A stretch of 44,318 nt of DNA from Robiginitalea sp. (GCA_024642005.1 JAHECA010000005.1:100349-144666), one strand, 5' to 3'. Positions 9,262 through 17,875 are shown, numbered from the stretch's first letter. Notes: generated by a model not told the origin, from the sequence alone. Numbers and translations: made by a program.

Positions 9262-9599
9262 CAGAGCTCAAAATCGTTCCGCAATTCGGCAATGGCCTGT
9301 TCCACGTCGCTTTTGAGGGTAGGGAAGATCTCCCTGATATGACTCAAATTTCCCTCGTTTTTCCCCTGGGTTTCAATTTCCAGGGCAGTGGCACGGGCCC
9401 GTTCCATGCCCAGCAGGTCCACGTTGGGTTTTATCTTGTGGGCCAGCTTGTAGATCTGCTCGTAATGAGCGGCACCAAGAGCCGCCTCCAGGTCGTGCAG
9501 GTCTGCCGGCACTTCTTCGAGAAATACGGCTATAACCGACAGGATAAAATCCTCGTCCCCTTCTGCCATCTCCTTTATTTTATCCAAATGGTAGATCAT
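9261..9599 (-). CDS. Stand-alone Hpt (histidine phosphotransfer) domain protein
   Basis: A protein of about 112 aa that is all helix, with the Hpt core KLAHKIKPNVDLLGM. H54 is the expected phospho-acceptor, with K57 and G64 in the conserved spacing. Hpt proteins relay phosphate between a hybrid kinase receiver and a response-regulator receiver. No kinase or regulator is nearby, so the partners are elsewhere. ATG 9599 overlaps the upstream stop as TGATG; a GTG at 9602 is an alternative start. Being coupled on both sides to metabolic genes is unusual for a phosphorelay component. Confidence 0.85.
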   Translation of the reverse strand: MIYHLDKIKEMAEGDEDFILSVIAVFLEEVPADLHDLEAALGAAHYEQIYKLAHKIKPNVDLLGMERARATALEIETQGKNEGNLSHIREIFPTLKSDVEQAIAELRNDFEL

Positions 9600-10210
9600 C
9601 ACTTAACTTTTACTGAAAACAATTCCTTTCCTTCCAGGACCCCGACAAGGTAATCATTTGGGGCTACCCGGCCAACCCCTGCCGGGGTGCCCGTAAAGAG
9701 GATATCCCCTTTTTTCAGGGTGAAGTATTTCGATACGTAACACAGCAGCTCGTCTACCTTCCACAACATGTGGGCGGTATCGCCCTGCTGGACCCATTCC
9801 CCATTTTTACGCAGTCCGAATTGCAGGGTTTCGGTTCCCGAAAAGCGATCTTTGGGAACCCACTGGCCAATTACGGCAGAACCGTCGAACCCTTTGGCCT
9901 TCTCCCAGGGCAGGCCCTTGTCTTTTAGCTGCTGCTGCAGGTCGCGGGCGGTGAAATCGATTCCGACCGAAAGGGCGTCGTAATAGGTATGCGCAAATTC
10001 AGGGGTGATGTGTTTTCCGACCTTGCAGATGCGCACCAGTAACTCCACCTCGTAGTGCACGTCTTGTGAAAAATCGGGGATGAAAAAATCCTGCTCGCGC
10101 GGCAAGATTGCCGAATCGGGCTTGATGAACAAAACGGGCGATTCGGGCCGCTGGTTGGCGAGCTCTTCGATGTGGGCGGCGTAGTTTCGGCCAACGCAGA
10201 GGAGTTTCAT
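9599..10210 (-). CDS. Fumarylacetoacetate hydrolase family protein
   Basis: A 203-aa protein consisting of the FAH C-terminal domain alone. It begins KLLCVGRNYAAHIEEL and contains KPDSAILPREQDF, the metal-binding acidic residues in HYEVELLV, GIDFTARDLQQQLK and a FTGTPAGVG segment. This compact form resembles the YcgM/FAHD1 group of acylpyruvases and oxaloacetate decarboxylases. Family members cleave C-C bonds in beta-keto acids using Mg2+, and the exact substrate cannot be read here. It lies 37 bp after the exonuclease gene and is translationally coupled to the Hpt gene. Confidence 0.92.
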   Translation of the reverse strand: MKLLCVGRNYAAHIEELANQRPESPVLFIKPDSAILPREQDFFIPDFSQDVHYEVELLVRICKVGKHITPEFAHTYYDALSVGIDFTARDLQQQLKDKGLPWEKAKGFDGSAVIGQWVPKDRFSGTETLQFGLRKNGEWVQQGDTAHMLWKVDELLCYVSKYFTLKKGDILFTGTPAGVGRVAPNDYLVGVLEGKELFSVKVK

Positions 10211-10247
10211 GTTTTTGGGGATCCGTTATACCGGCCCGATAAAAGGG

Positions 10248-11024
10248 TCAGAAAAGCCGGTTGTTGAATTTACTGAGTTTAATCTGGGTGAGTACTTTTT
10301 TGGTGTAGAGCGGAAAATCGGCATTGAGCATCCATCCGAAGTAACCCGGTTCCTGCTCGAGCACCTCGAGAACCTTGCGCCCTTTGTGTTTCCCGAAGCC
10401 GAACACCTCTTCCCCGGTCTCGTCGCGCTGGATAAATCCCGCGAAATCCACCGAATCGTTATGGGTCGAGAATGCGGCCAGTTCCTTAATGTCATTGGTC
10501 AGTTCGGGGTAGCGCTCCAACTGCGAAAGCAACACCTCGTATGTGGCCAGGGTATCGGCAACCGCACTGTGGGCATTGGTGAGGTCTTTATCGCAATAAA
10601 ATTTATAGGCGGCCTCGAGGGTGCGCTTTTCCATTTTATGGAAAATGGTCTGCACGTCGACTGCCACGGCATTTTTCATGTCGAAATCGACCCCGGCCCG
10701 CAGCAATTCCTCAGCTAAAAGCGGTATGTCGAAGCGGTTCGAATTGAACCCGGCCAGGTCGCAGCCCCGTATGATCTGGAAAATCTCGTGCGAAAGCTCC
10801 TTGAAGGTGGGTTCGCCCTGCACCTTTTCGTCGGTAATGCCGTGAATGGCCGAAGCCTCGTCCGGGATGGGCACGCCGGGGTTCACCAGCCAGCTTTTGC
10901 TCTCTTTGTTGCCGTTTTGATATACCTTCAGGATCGCTATTTCCACAATCCGGTCGACGGCGATGTTGGTCCCGGTGGTTTCCAGGTCGAAGAAGCAGAT
11001 CGGTTTGGTAAGTTTTAGTTCCAT
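10248..11024 (-). CDS. DnaQ-like 3'-5' exonuclease with ExoX-type C-terminal domain
   Basis: A DEDDh exonuclease of 258 aa. Exo I is FFDLETTG, Exo II is AGFNSNRFDIPLL, and Exo III has the catalytic His and Asp in HSAVADTLATYE; AIHGIT lies between. After the nuclease domain, from about residue 195, comes an extra module (GFGKHKGRKVLEVLEQEPG and a W-M-L stretch). It resembles the small C-terminal domain of exodeoxyribonuclease X (DUF3820-like). I infer a DNA repair or proofreading nuclease rather than the replicative epsilon subunit. ATG 11024 is chosen because the family begins just before PICFFDLETTG; the frame extends 10 residues further. Confidence 0.9.
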   Translation of the reverse strand: MELKLTKPICFFDLETTGTNIAVDRIVEIAILKVYQNGNKESKSWLVNPGVPIPDEASAIHGITDEKVQGEPTFKELSHEIFQIIRGCDLAGFNSNRFDIPLLAEELLRAGVDFDMKNAVAVDVQTIFHKMEKRTLEAAYKFYCDKDLTNAHSAVADTLATYEVLLSQLERYPELTNDIKELAAFSTHNDSVDFAGFIQRDETGEEVFGFGKHKGRKVLEVLEQEPGYFGWMLNADFPLYTKKVLTQIKLSKFNNRLF

Positions 11025-11086
11025 TTCGGTTTGGTTGCAAGGTTCGCCTGACACTGTGCCAGCCCGCCGTGAGTTTCAGGGTCGCC

Positions 11087-12436
11087 TCAGAAATCGCGGT
11101 TGCTGTCCCAGCCTTCCAGGTAGTCGGCTACCGCCTTAACGAACATGCCGCCCAGGGCCCCGTTTACCACCCGGTGGTCGTAGCTGTGGGAGAGGAACAT
11201 CTTGGAGCGGATGCCTATGAAATCGCCTGCCGGCGTCTCGATTACGGCCGGCATTTTACGAATGGCGCCCAGGGCCAGAATCCCGACCTGGGGCTGGTTG
11301 ATGATGGGGGTCCCGAACACGCTGCCAAAGCTGCCCACATTGGTGACGGTGTAGGTGCCATCCATTACCTCCTCGGGGCGAAGCGCCCCGCGCCGGGCCC
11401 GGTCGGCCAGGTCGTTCACAGCCCGTGCCATGCCCACCAGGTTTAGCTGGTCGGCATTCTTGATTACCGGCACGATCAGGTTTCCGTCGGGCAGTGCAGC
11501 TGCCATCCCGAGGTTTATATGCTTCCGCTTGATGACCCGGTCGCCGTCTACCGAGATGTTTATCATGGGGAATTTCTTGAGGGCCTTGGCCACGGCTTCC
11601 ATGAAGATGGGCGTAAAGGTGAGCTTTTCACCCTCCCGCTTCTCAAAGTCGGCCTTCACCTTTTCGCGCCAGGCCACAATATTGGTTACGTCTACCTCCA
11701 CGAAACTCTGCACATGGGCCGAAGTAGCCACACTCTCGACCATGTGTTTGGCGATGAGTTTGCCCATACGGGTCATGGGGATAATCTCGTCTCCCTCCCC
11801 AATGCCAACTTCCGGTTTTGCCGCCGCGGGGCGGGGGGGTTCGGCTTTAGGTGCCTGGACAGCCGGGGCTTCAGGCGCTGCCGGGGCCTCAGCGGGGGCC
11901 GGGGTGCCCTTGCCGCGAGTCTCCAGATACGCCAGCATATCGTTCTTGGTAACCCGGCCGTCCTTGCCGGTACCGGCAATACGGTCGAGCTCTTCCTGCC
12001 CGATACCTTCTTCCCGGGCCATGTTGCGCACCAGGGGCGAGTAGAATCGGTCGCCAGATGAAACGACTGGCGGCGCCACTGCCTCGCGGGCCTGCTCGAC
12101 CTGCCGGGCCACCTCGGCCACAGCCCGGGGTTCGGGTTGTTTTTCGGCGGCCGCAACAGCCGGTTCTTCACCAACTGCCTTTGCCGGGGCAGAACCGCTG
12201 CGCTCGATAACCGCAACCACCTGCCCGACCTGGATCACATCGTCTACTTCGAATCGTTTCTCCACCAGAATGCCGTCTACCTCGCTGGGTACTTCCGAAT
12301 CCACCTTGTCTGTGGCGATTTCGAATACCGCTTCGTCGGCTTCCACCGTATCGCCTACCTCCTTGAGCCAGGAGGTCAGGGTGGCTTCGGCAACGCTTTC
12401 TCCCATCTGGGGCAATTTCAATTCGAACCTTGACAT
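11087..12436 (-). CDS. 2-oxo acid dehydrogenase E2 (dihydrolipoyl acyltransferase)
   Basis: E2 subunit of 449 aa that transfers the acyl group from lipoyl-lysine to CoA. There is one lipoyl domain (residues 2-78), with the modified Lys44 in TDKVDSEVP. An Ala/Pro/Glu-rich linker follows, then the E1/E3-binding domain (132-170, FYSPLVRNMAREEGIG), a second linker, and the catalytic domain ending with SHSYDHRVVNG (H421). The single lipoyl domain and MGESVAEATL N-terminus are closer to branched-chain or 2-oxoglutarate E2 than to pyruvate E2. E1 and E3 are not in this window. It is the first gene of the leftward cluster E2-exonuclease-FAH-Hpt-cinA. Confidence 0.95.
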   Translation of the reverse strand: MSRFELKLPQMGESVAEATLTSWLKEVGDTVEADEAVFEIATDKVDSEVPSEVDGILVEKRFEVDDVIQVGQVVAVIERSGSAPAKAVGEEPAVAAAEKQPEPRAVAEVARQVEQAREAVAPPVVSSGDRFYSPLVRNMAREEGIGQEELDRIAGTGKDGRVTKNDMLAYLETRGKGTPAPAEAPAAPEAPAVQAPKAEPPRPAAAKPEVGIGEGDEIIPMTRMGKLIAKHMVESVATSAHVQSFVEVDVTNIVAWREKVKADFEKREGEKLTFTPIFMEAVAKALKKFPMINISVDGDRVIKRKHINLGMAAALPDGNLIVPVIKNADQLNLVGMARAVNDLADRARRGALRPEEVMDGTYTVTNVGSFGSVFGTPIINQPQVGILALGAIRKMPAVIETPAGDFIGIRSKMFLSHSYDHRVVNGALGGMFVKAVADYLEGWDSNRDF

Positions 12437-12473
12437 ATTGTTAATTTGGTAGCTTATATCCGCTTAATTTTTG

Positions 12474-12481
12474 CAAAAATA
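12474..12481 (-). promoter_or_regulatory. Promoter -7 box for the E2 cluster
   Basis: Minus-strand TATTTTTG matches TAnnTTTG exactly, 38 bp upstream of the E2 ATG. The surrounding DNA is the most A/T-rich in this region. No perfect -33 TTTG is present at the usual distance. Confidence 0.5.
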
Positions 12482-12510
12482 CTAAAATCAAGCTCATTTT
12501 TTTGAACATA

Positions 12511-13137
12511 TCATCCTCCAAGAGGCTTAAACGACCCTTCGAAAGGGATGCGCTGCAAAATGGAGCGGCCCAGGGTTACCTCATCGGCATATTCCAGTTC
12601 GTCCCCAACAGGAATGCCGCGGGCAATGGTACTCAGGGTCAGGGGCACCCCCTGCAGCTGTTTGTAAATATAGAAATTGGTGGTATCGCCCTCCATGGTT
12701 GCGCTGAGGGCAAAGATAATTTCCCTTACGCTGCCGCTGCGGACCTTTTCGACCAGGGTGCCGATGGTGAGGTCGTGGGGGCCCACCCCTTCCATTGGGG
12801 ATATCTTGCCCCCAAGCACGTGGTAAAGGCCCCTGTAGTGGCCGGTACTCTCAATGGCCATCACATCGCGAATGTCTTCGACCACGCAAACGGTGGCACG
12901 GTCGCGCTTGGGGCTGCCGCAAATTTCGCAAAGGTCTGCGTCAGAGATATTATGGCATTCACGGCAGTGCCTGATCTGCCCCCTCAGGGCAAGCAGGGCG
13001 TCGGTCAGGCGGCCGGTCTGAGAGGCCGGCTGCCGGAGCAGGTGCAGCACCAGGCGCAGGGCCGTTCTCCTGCCGATGCCGGGCAACAACGACACCTCGT
13101 CTACGGCCTTCTCCAGCAGTTTCGACGTAAATTCCAT
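12511..13137 (-). CDS. recR: Recombination protein RecR
   Basis: Ring-forming DNA-binding protein of the RecFOR gap-repair pathway, 208 aa, close to the usual 200. The helix-hairpin-helix is [12 protein letters not shown] (18-29). The zinc finger is C58-x2-C61 and C70-x2-C73, and the Toprim domain starts at [13 protein letters not shown]. The C-terminal region has [19 protein letters not shown], typical of RecR. The gene is divergent from the sodium/solute symporter gene. Confidence 0.97.
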   Translation of the reverse strand: MEFTSKLLEKAVDEVSLLPGIGRRTALRLVLHLLRQPASQTGRLTDALLALRGQIRHCRECHNISDADLCEICGSPKRDRATVCVVEDIRDVMAIESTGHYRGLYHVLGGKISPMEGVGPHDLTIGTLVEKVRSGSVREIIFALSATMEGDTTNFYIYKQLQGVPLTLSTIARGIPVGDELEYADEVTLGRSILQRIPFEGSFKPLGG

Positions 13138-13230
13138 AGTGGCAAAATTACGTATCTATTTTAAGTTTTGTACTTTGGTTTTCAAATTAATTGGCGGGCC
13201 CTGAAGGGATCTCAGCCACCTTCCGCACCT

Positions 13231-14706
13231 ATGAACGCATCGCACCTTCTGCTCCTGATAGGGGCCTATTTCTGCCTGTTGCTGCTCATTTCCTATTTCA
13301 CCGGCAAGTCTGACTCCAACGAAGATTTTTTCCAGGCCGGCAGGCAATCGCCCTGGTACCTGGTGGCTTTCGGGATGATCGGCGCCTCCCTCTCGGGGGT
13401 TACCTTTATTTCGGTACCGGGCTGGGTGGAAAGTTCTCAGTTCAGCTACATGCAGGTGGTCTTTGGCTACCTGGCGGGCTATATCGTGATTGCCCTGGTG
13501 CTGCTGCCCCTCTATTACCGCCTGGGGGTCACTTCCATCTACGAATACCTGGAACAGCGCTTTGGGTGGATGAGCTACAAGGTGGGGGCCCTCTCCTTTT
13601 TCATCTCGCGGGTGCTGGGCTCGGCCTTCCGCCTGTTTTTGGTGGCGATCGTCCTGCAGCAATTCGTCTTCGACGGCTGGGGGGTGCCCTTCGAACTCAC
13701 GGTGGTGCTTTCCATTGCCCTGATTTGGGTGTATACCTACCGGGGCGGGATCAAGACCATCGTCTGGACCGATACGCTCCAGACCCTCTTCATGCTTCTC
13801 GCCGTGGGCCTGAGCATTTATTTCATCAACCAGGCCCTGGGTTGGAACCTGTCTGAATTCCTGAGTTCGGAAGCCTTCGGAAAGTACAGCAAAATCTGGC
13901 ACCTCGATTCGCTGGCCGATAAAAACCACCTGCTCAAGTCGTTCCTGGGGGGCATGTTCATCACCATCTGTATGACGGGGCTCGACCAGGATATGATGCA
14001 GAAAAACCTCACCTGCCGCTCCCTGCGGGACGCCCAGAAAAACATGCTTTCTTTCAGCGTGGTGCTGGTTGTGGTGAACGTGGCCTTCCTGATGCTTGGG
14101 GCACTGCTCTTCATCTATGCCGATAGGTCTGGCATCGCCCTGCCCCTGATGGACGGCAGCCCGAAAGCCGACCTGCTCTTCCCGGAAATTGCCCTGAACA
14201 GCGGCCTGGGGCCCGCGGTGGGCATCACCTTCATGCTGGGCCTGATCGCAGCCGCCTACAGCAGCGCCGACAGTGCGCTAACAGCCCTCACCACCTCGTT
14301 CTGCGTCGATTTCCTGGGCATCAACAAACGGCGGGCCGAGACCCGCAAAAGGCTGCGCAAACGGGTGCACCTGGGCATGAGCGCCCTGTTGATTGTGGTC
14401 GTCATTGCCTTTAAATACATCCTCGACCGCAACGTGATCGACGGCCTGCTCACTGTGGCCACCTATACCTATGGGCCCCTGCTGGGCCTTTTTGCCTTCG
14501 GCATCCTGACGCCTTACCAGGTAAGGGACAAACTGGTCTGGGTGGTGGCCGTGGCTGTGGTGTTGCTGGTGGCGCTGCTCGCCAACCTGCCTGCCGAAAT
14601 GCTCGGGGGCTATGAAATCGGGTACGAATTGCTCCCGCTCAACGGCCTGCTCACCTTCCTGGGCCTGCTCCTGATACGGGTTAAGCGCAGCACCTCCCCT
14701 CAGTAA
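13231..14706 (+). CDS. Sodium:solute symporter (SSS family)
   Basis: Inner-membrane protein of 491 aa with about 13 hydrophobic segments and the LeuT-fold SSS signatures. These include the N-terminal SYFTGKSDSNEDFFQAGR, GASLSGVTFISVPGW, the TYRGGIKTIVWTDTLQ region and the Na2-site segment AAYSSADSALTALTTSFCVD. It takes up an unidentified solute together with Na+. The start is ATG 13231, since an upstream in-frame ATG at 13168 would add a non-membrane leader overlapping the probable promoter DNA. It overlaps the 3' end of the convergent CoA-binding gene by 7 bp. Confidence 0.93.
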   Translation: MNASHLLLLIGAYFCLLLLISYFTGKSDSNEDFFQAGRQSPWYLVAFGMIGASLSGVTFISVPGWVESSQFSYMQVVFGYLAGYIVIALVLLPLYYRLGVTSIYEYLEQRFGWMSYKVGALSFFISRVLGSAFRLFLVAIVLQQFVFDGWGVPFELTVVLSIALIWVYTYRGGIKTIVWTDTLQTLFMLLAVGLSIYFINQALGWNLSEFLSSEAFGKYSKIWHLDSLADKNHLLKSFLGGMFITICMTGLDQDMMQKNLTCRSLRDAQKNMLSFSVVLVVVNVAFLMLGALLFIYADRSGIALPLMDGSPKADLLFPEIALNSGLGPAVGITFMLGLIAAAYSSADSALTALTTSFCVDFLGINKRRAETRKRLRKRVHLGMSALLIVVVIAFKYILDRNVIDGLLTVATYTYGPLLGLFAFGILTPYQVRDKLVWVVAVAVVLLVALLANLPAEMLGGYEIGYELLPLNGLLTFLGLLLIRVKRSTSPQ

Positions 14707-15062
14707 GTGCCGATCGCCAGAAGCACCAGGGTACAGGCTTCGAGCACTTCGATGCCTTCGGCCTTCAGCAAGGCGTAGAATTCGGGGTTTTCGGTGCCCG
14801 GGTTAAAAATGACCCGCTCGGGTTTCAGCCTGAGGATTGCCTGGTAATAAGACCGCTGCAATTCCGGGCGCATGTAGAGGGTTACCGTGTGAACAGCTGT
14901 TTGGATAGCGTCCAAATTAGCAGTAATTTGAATGCCATACGACGTTCCCCCGGTCCGGCCGAAAGCAACCGTCTCTATCCCTTTTTCAGCGAGCCGCTTC
15001 AGGGCCAGGTTGCTGTAGCGGTTAGGCTTCAGGGAAGCGCCGAATACCAGGGTTTTTTTCAC
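14700..15062 (-). CDS. CoA-binding domain protein (YccU-like)
   Basis: A 120-aa Rossmann-fold protein of the CoA_binding_2 family. It has the N-terminal nucleotide loop VFGASLKPNRYSN, the segment FGRTGGTSYG, the conserved VIFNPGTENPE and a terminal EACTLVLLAIGTY. Proteins of this size bind CoA in the related CoA-ligase domain, but the cellular role of the stand-alone form is unknown. The 292 bp upstream holds a candidate small RNA on the opposite strand. Confidence 0.88.
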   Translation of the reverse strand: MKKTLVFGASLKPNRYSNLALKRLAEKGIETVAFGRTGGTSYGIQITANLDAIQTAVHTVTLYMRPELQRSYYQAILRLKPERVIFNPGTENPEFYALLKAEGIEVLEACTLVLLAIGTY

Positions 15063-15094
15063 GATGCAGACAGGGTGTTGATTTGCAATGCCAC

Positions 15095-15120
15095 TGTAAC
15101 GAAGACGAAGTTACTTCGTC
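15095..15120 (+). promoter_or_regulatory. ECF-type promoter of candidate small RNA A
   Basis: TGTAAC (15095-15100), a 16-bp spacer, CGTC (15117-15120) followed by TTTG. This is the same two-part signal found on both strands between the ECF sigma gene and the DUF6249 gene. It also overlaps an inverted repeat (AAGACGAAG-TTA-CTTCGTCTT, 15102-15122). Confidence 0.55.
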
Positions 15121-15126
15121 TTTGGA

Positions 15127-15240
15127 ATTATATAAGCTGTTCATCATTGGTAACGCTGTATTTTTATAGTTAATGGTTAGTGTTTAGTATAGCTTATCAA
15201 TGAAGGAACCCCGGCGTAAAGGCCGGGGTTCCTGCTTTTT
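15127..15240 (+). ncRNA. Candidate small RNA A, upstream of the outer-membrane barrel gene
   Basis: An orphan transcription unit on the plus strand. It has an ECF-like promoter at 15095-15120 and an intrinsic terminator with a 12-bp stem at 15204-15240, and no coding frame of note lies between them. The expected RNA is about 115 nt. Its terminator is a close relative of the one ending candidate RNA B on the far side of the barrel gene. It could instead act as an attenuated leader of the barrel gene, which starts 115 bp beyond the terminator. Promoter and terminator are seen in the sequence; existence of the RNA is inferred. Confidence 0.5.
15204..15240 (+). terminator. Orphan intrinsic terminator (end of small RNA A)
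   Basis: A perfect 12-bp stem, AGGAACCCCGGC (15204-15215) / GCCGGGGTTCCT (15222-15233), with a 6-nt loop, followed by a run of five T on the plus strand. The T-run is only on the plus side, so it does not serve the minus-strand CoA-binding gene, and there is no plus-strand gene in front of it. Confidence 0.85.
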
Positions 15241-15285
15241 GGGCACTTTTCAGGGTCGGCCCGAAATGTTAAAACAAACCTTCTT

Positions 15286-15311
15286 TGTAACGATACTCCC
15301 CCGGCATCGTC
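15286..15311 (+). promoter_or_regulatory. ECF-type promoter of the outer-membrane barrel gene
   Basis: TGTAAC (15286-15291), a 16-bp spacer, CGTC (15308-15311) followed by TAG, 43 bp before the ATG. It matches the paired promoters of the ECF sigma factor gene at 26.8 kb in both boxes. No TAnnTTTG housekeeping element is visible here. Confidence 0.55.
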
Positions 15312-15354
15312 TAGTTGGTACATCATCAATCAATCATCACTTAAACGAACAGTC

Positions 15355-17811
15355 ATGAAAAACCGCTTCGCAGCGCTGTTATGGCTTTGTGCTGCCTTTA
15401 TGGCACCGGCACATGCCCTGGAAAACCCCCGAACCGGCCTGGAATATGGTCAAATCTCCGGCAACGTAATCGATCAGAACCTGCAGCAACCCGTGGCATA
15501 TGCCTCGGTTGTGGTAAAATCTGCCTCCGACAACACCACCATTGATGGTGGCATTACCCGCGAAGACGGCACCTTCGAAATCGGCAAACTGCCCGACGGC
15601 CAGTTTATCCTGGAGGTGCAATACATCGGCTACAAAACCTACAGCAAAACCTTTGACATTTCGCGCGATGCCCGTTTGCTCAACCTGGGCACCATCGCCC
15701 TGGAAGAAGAGGCAACCGAGCTCAAAGGGGTCGAAGTGGTAGGCGAGCGTACCACAATCGAACAAAAGGTAGACCGAAAGGTGGTAAATGTCGGCAAAGA
15801 CCTTACCACGATGGGGCCCACGGCCTCCGACATTCTGAACAACATCCCCTCGGTTAGCGTAGACCAGCAAACCGGCGAACTCGCCCTTAGGGGGAACACC
15901 AATGTGCGGGTCATGGTAGACGGCAAGCTCTCGAATGTGCCGGTGGCACAACTCTTGCGGCAAATTCCGTCTACCTCCATCAAGTCGATTGAACTGATCA
16001 CCAACCCCTCTGCCAAATTCAATCCCGAAGGGATGAGCGGGATCATCAACATCGTCTTGCACAAAAACGCCAACATCGGTTTTAACGGGAACCTGAACAT
16101 GGGCCTGACCAAGGGAGAAGAAGCCAAGTTCAACAGTTCCCTCGACCTGAACTATCGCAACGGCAAGTTTAACGTGTACGGCAATGCCGGCACCAACATC
16201 GGCAAATACGTGAACGACGGGGTGATAAACCGCCTCGAAGAGCAGTCGCGCCAGCAATTTGACGTGCTTTCGAACAACAAGTCGTACCTCTACAAATTCG
16301 GCCTTGATTTTTACCTGGACGACTACAACACTTTTTCGGTATTTACCAACCAAAACCAGTTCGTGGGCGATTTCAGTGTCAGAACAGCGGTTGACTATGC
16401 CACGTCGCCCCAGCGCAACCTGGGCCAGGACATGCTGAGCGACCAGAACAACCATTCCCGGCAGTACAACTTTGACTACAAGCACCTGTTTGGCAAGGAA
16501 GGCCACAGCATTGAGCTGGAGGCCGACTACAACCGCTTCGATAATTCAGAAGCTGCCGACTATACGGTTACCGGCGCTTCGCCTTACCCCGATTTCAGCG
16601 ATTTTGTGGAAACAGAGCGCACCCAAACCACGGTGAACCTCGACTACGTTAACCCGCTCGACTCGCTTTCCAAGCTGGAATTGGGCTTGCAGGCCCGCCT
16701 TTTCGAAACCCTGACCGATTACAATTCCACCGGGTTCTCGTACAATGCCCAGGGCCAGCTGGTGGCCACCCCAAGTACGGCCTTCCGCTACGACACGGAT
16801 ATTTATTCGGCCTATGCCACCTACAGCCGCACCCTTGGGAAATGGTCAGTCCAGGCCGGCATCAGGGCCGAAACCGTGGAGGTGGCTGCCGACACCAACC
16901 AGGTGCGGTCATTTACGGACTCCTACTTTCAGTTGTACCCCTCTGCCTTTATAACTTATTCGCCAGGCGAGAAAGACCAGTTCCAGCTCAGCCTGAGCCG
17001 CAGGGTAGACCGCCCCGGCCTTTCGCAGGTAAACCCGATCAGGGAGTTTTCCACCCCGGTAATTTCGTCCTTCGGAAACCCGGCGCTGCTGCCCCAGTTT
17101 ACGCTCTCTTACGAGGCCAATTACACCCGTCGCTTCAAGCTGGGGAGTATAACGGCAGGGGCATTCTACCGCAGCATTTCAGACGAGATTAACCGGGCCC
17201 TTTACATCGACCGCCTCGACCTGAACCGCATTGTGCTCACCTACGACAACTTTGACGATACCGATGCCTTCGGGGTGGAGGTCTCGGCCAACCTCAAGCC
17301 CCTCACCTGGTGGAACGTGAATGCCAGCTTTGATCTGTACCAGCAGACCCAACGGGGTTTTACCGAAAGCCTGCCTCCCGGCCTGACCGATCCTACCGAA
17401 GACGATATCGTAACCGAGGCGCTATCGGTAAACAACATCATCTGGAACGTGCGTGTAAACAACAACCTGCAGGCCACCAAAAAACTCACCTTCCAGGTAT
17501 TCGGCATGTACCGCGGGCGGCAACAGACCCTGCAATTCACCCAGGAGCCCATGTACATGATCAACACCGGGGCCCGCTATGCCTTCGCCGACGGGAAAGG
17601 CACCCTGAGCCTGAACGTGAACGACGTGTTCGACTGGATGAGCTCCCGCATTTCAACGGAGTACCCCATCCCGCAAACGGCCGAGTTCCGGTGGGAAAAC
17701 CGCACGGTTTACCTGGGGCTTTCCTATCGATTCGGCAGCGGCAAAAACCGCGCCCTGTCGCGGAAAAGGCGCGACGACAATACCAAGGAGGGGGGCGGGG
17801 GAATCTTCTGA
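15355..17811 (+). CDS. TonB-dependent-receptor-like outer membrane beta-barrel protein
   Basis: An 818-aa outer-membrane protein. The signal peptide covers about residues 1-21. A CarboxypepD_reg-like domain follows at about 32-115 (GQISGNVIDQNLQQPVAYAS, FILEVQYIGYKTYS). Next is a plug-like segment (about 125-230: DILNNIPSVSVDQ, LRGNTNVRVMVDGK, GMSGIINIVLHKN), then a long barrel of alternating aromatic strands ending LGLSYRFGSG and a charged tail. This layout fits the flavobacterial outer membrane beta-barrel family (OMP_b-brl_3) rather than SusC; there is no SusD partner and no recognisable TonB box. Ligand unknown. It is preceded by an ECF-like promoter and flanked by two candidate small RNAs, which suggests envelope-stress or sigma-dependent control. 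Confidence 0.9.
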   Translation: MKNRFAALLWLCAAFMAPAHALENPRTGLEYGQISGNVIDQNLQQPVAYASVVVKSASDNTTIDGGITREDGTFEIGKLPDGQFILEVQYIGYKTYSKTFDISRDARLLNLGTIALEEEATELKGVEVVGERTTIEQKVDRKVVNVGKDLTTMGPTASDILNNIPSVSVDQQTGELALRGNTNVRVMVDGKLSNVPVAQLLRQIPSTSIKSIELITNPSAKFNPEGMSGIINIVLHKNANIGFNGNLNMGLTKGEEAKFNSSLDLNYRNGKFNVYGNAGTNIGKYVNDGVINRLEEQSRQQFDVLSNNKSYLYKFGLDFYLDDYNTFSVFTNQNQFVGDFSVRTAVDYATSPQRNLGQDMLSDQNNHSRQYNFDYKHLFGKEGHSIELEADYNRFDNSEAADYTVTGASPYPDFSDFVETERTQTTVNLDYVNPLDSLSKLELGLQARLFETLTDYNSTGFSYNAQGQLVATPSTAFRYDTDIYSAYATYSRTLGKWSVQAGIRAETVEVAADTNQVRSFTDSYFQLYPSAFITYSPGEKDQFQLSLSRRVDRPGLSQVNPIREFSTPVISSFGNPALLPQFTLSYEANYTRRFKLGSITAGAFYRSISDEINRALYIDRLDLNRIVLTYDNFDDTDAFGVEVSANLKPLTWWNVNASFDLYQQTQRGFTESLPPGLTDPTEDDIVTEALSVNNIIWNVRVNNNLQATKKLTFQVFGMYRGRQQTLQFTQEPMYMINTGARYAFADGKGTLSLNVNDVFDWMSSRISTEYPIPQTAEFRWENRTVYLGLSYRFGSGKNRALSRKRRDDNTKEGGGGIF

Positions 17812-17849
17812 CAGCCGGTGGGCTAAAGGTGTTAAAAACAACCCAACAG

Positions 17850-17875
17850 CGTAACATCTGGCCTGTAGCCACGTC
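17850..17875 (+). promoter_or_regulatory. ECF-type promoter of candidate small RNA B
   Basis: CGTAAC (17850-17855), a 16-bp spacer, CGTC (17872-17875) followed by TAT. It has the same GTAAC-N16-CGTC signature as the other sites, with C instead of T at the first base. It lies 38 bp after the barrel gene stop codon. Confidence 0.45.

Noticed and set aside
15301-15320. CATCGTCTAGTTGGTA resembles the 5' half and D-arm of a tRNA
   Set aside because: No anticodon arm, T-arm or acceptor complement follows. The CGTC is better explained as the -10 box of an ECF-type promoter.
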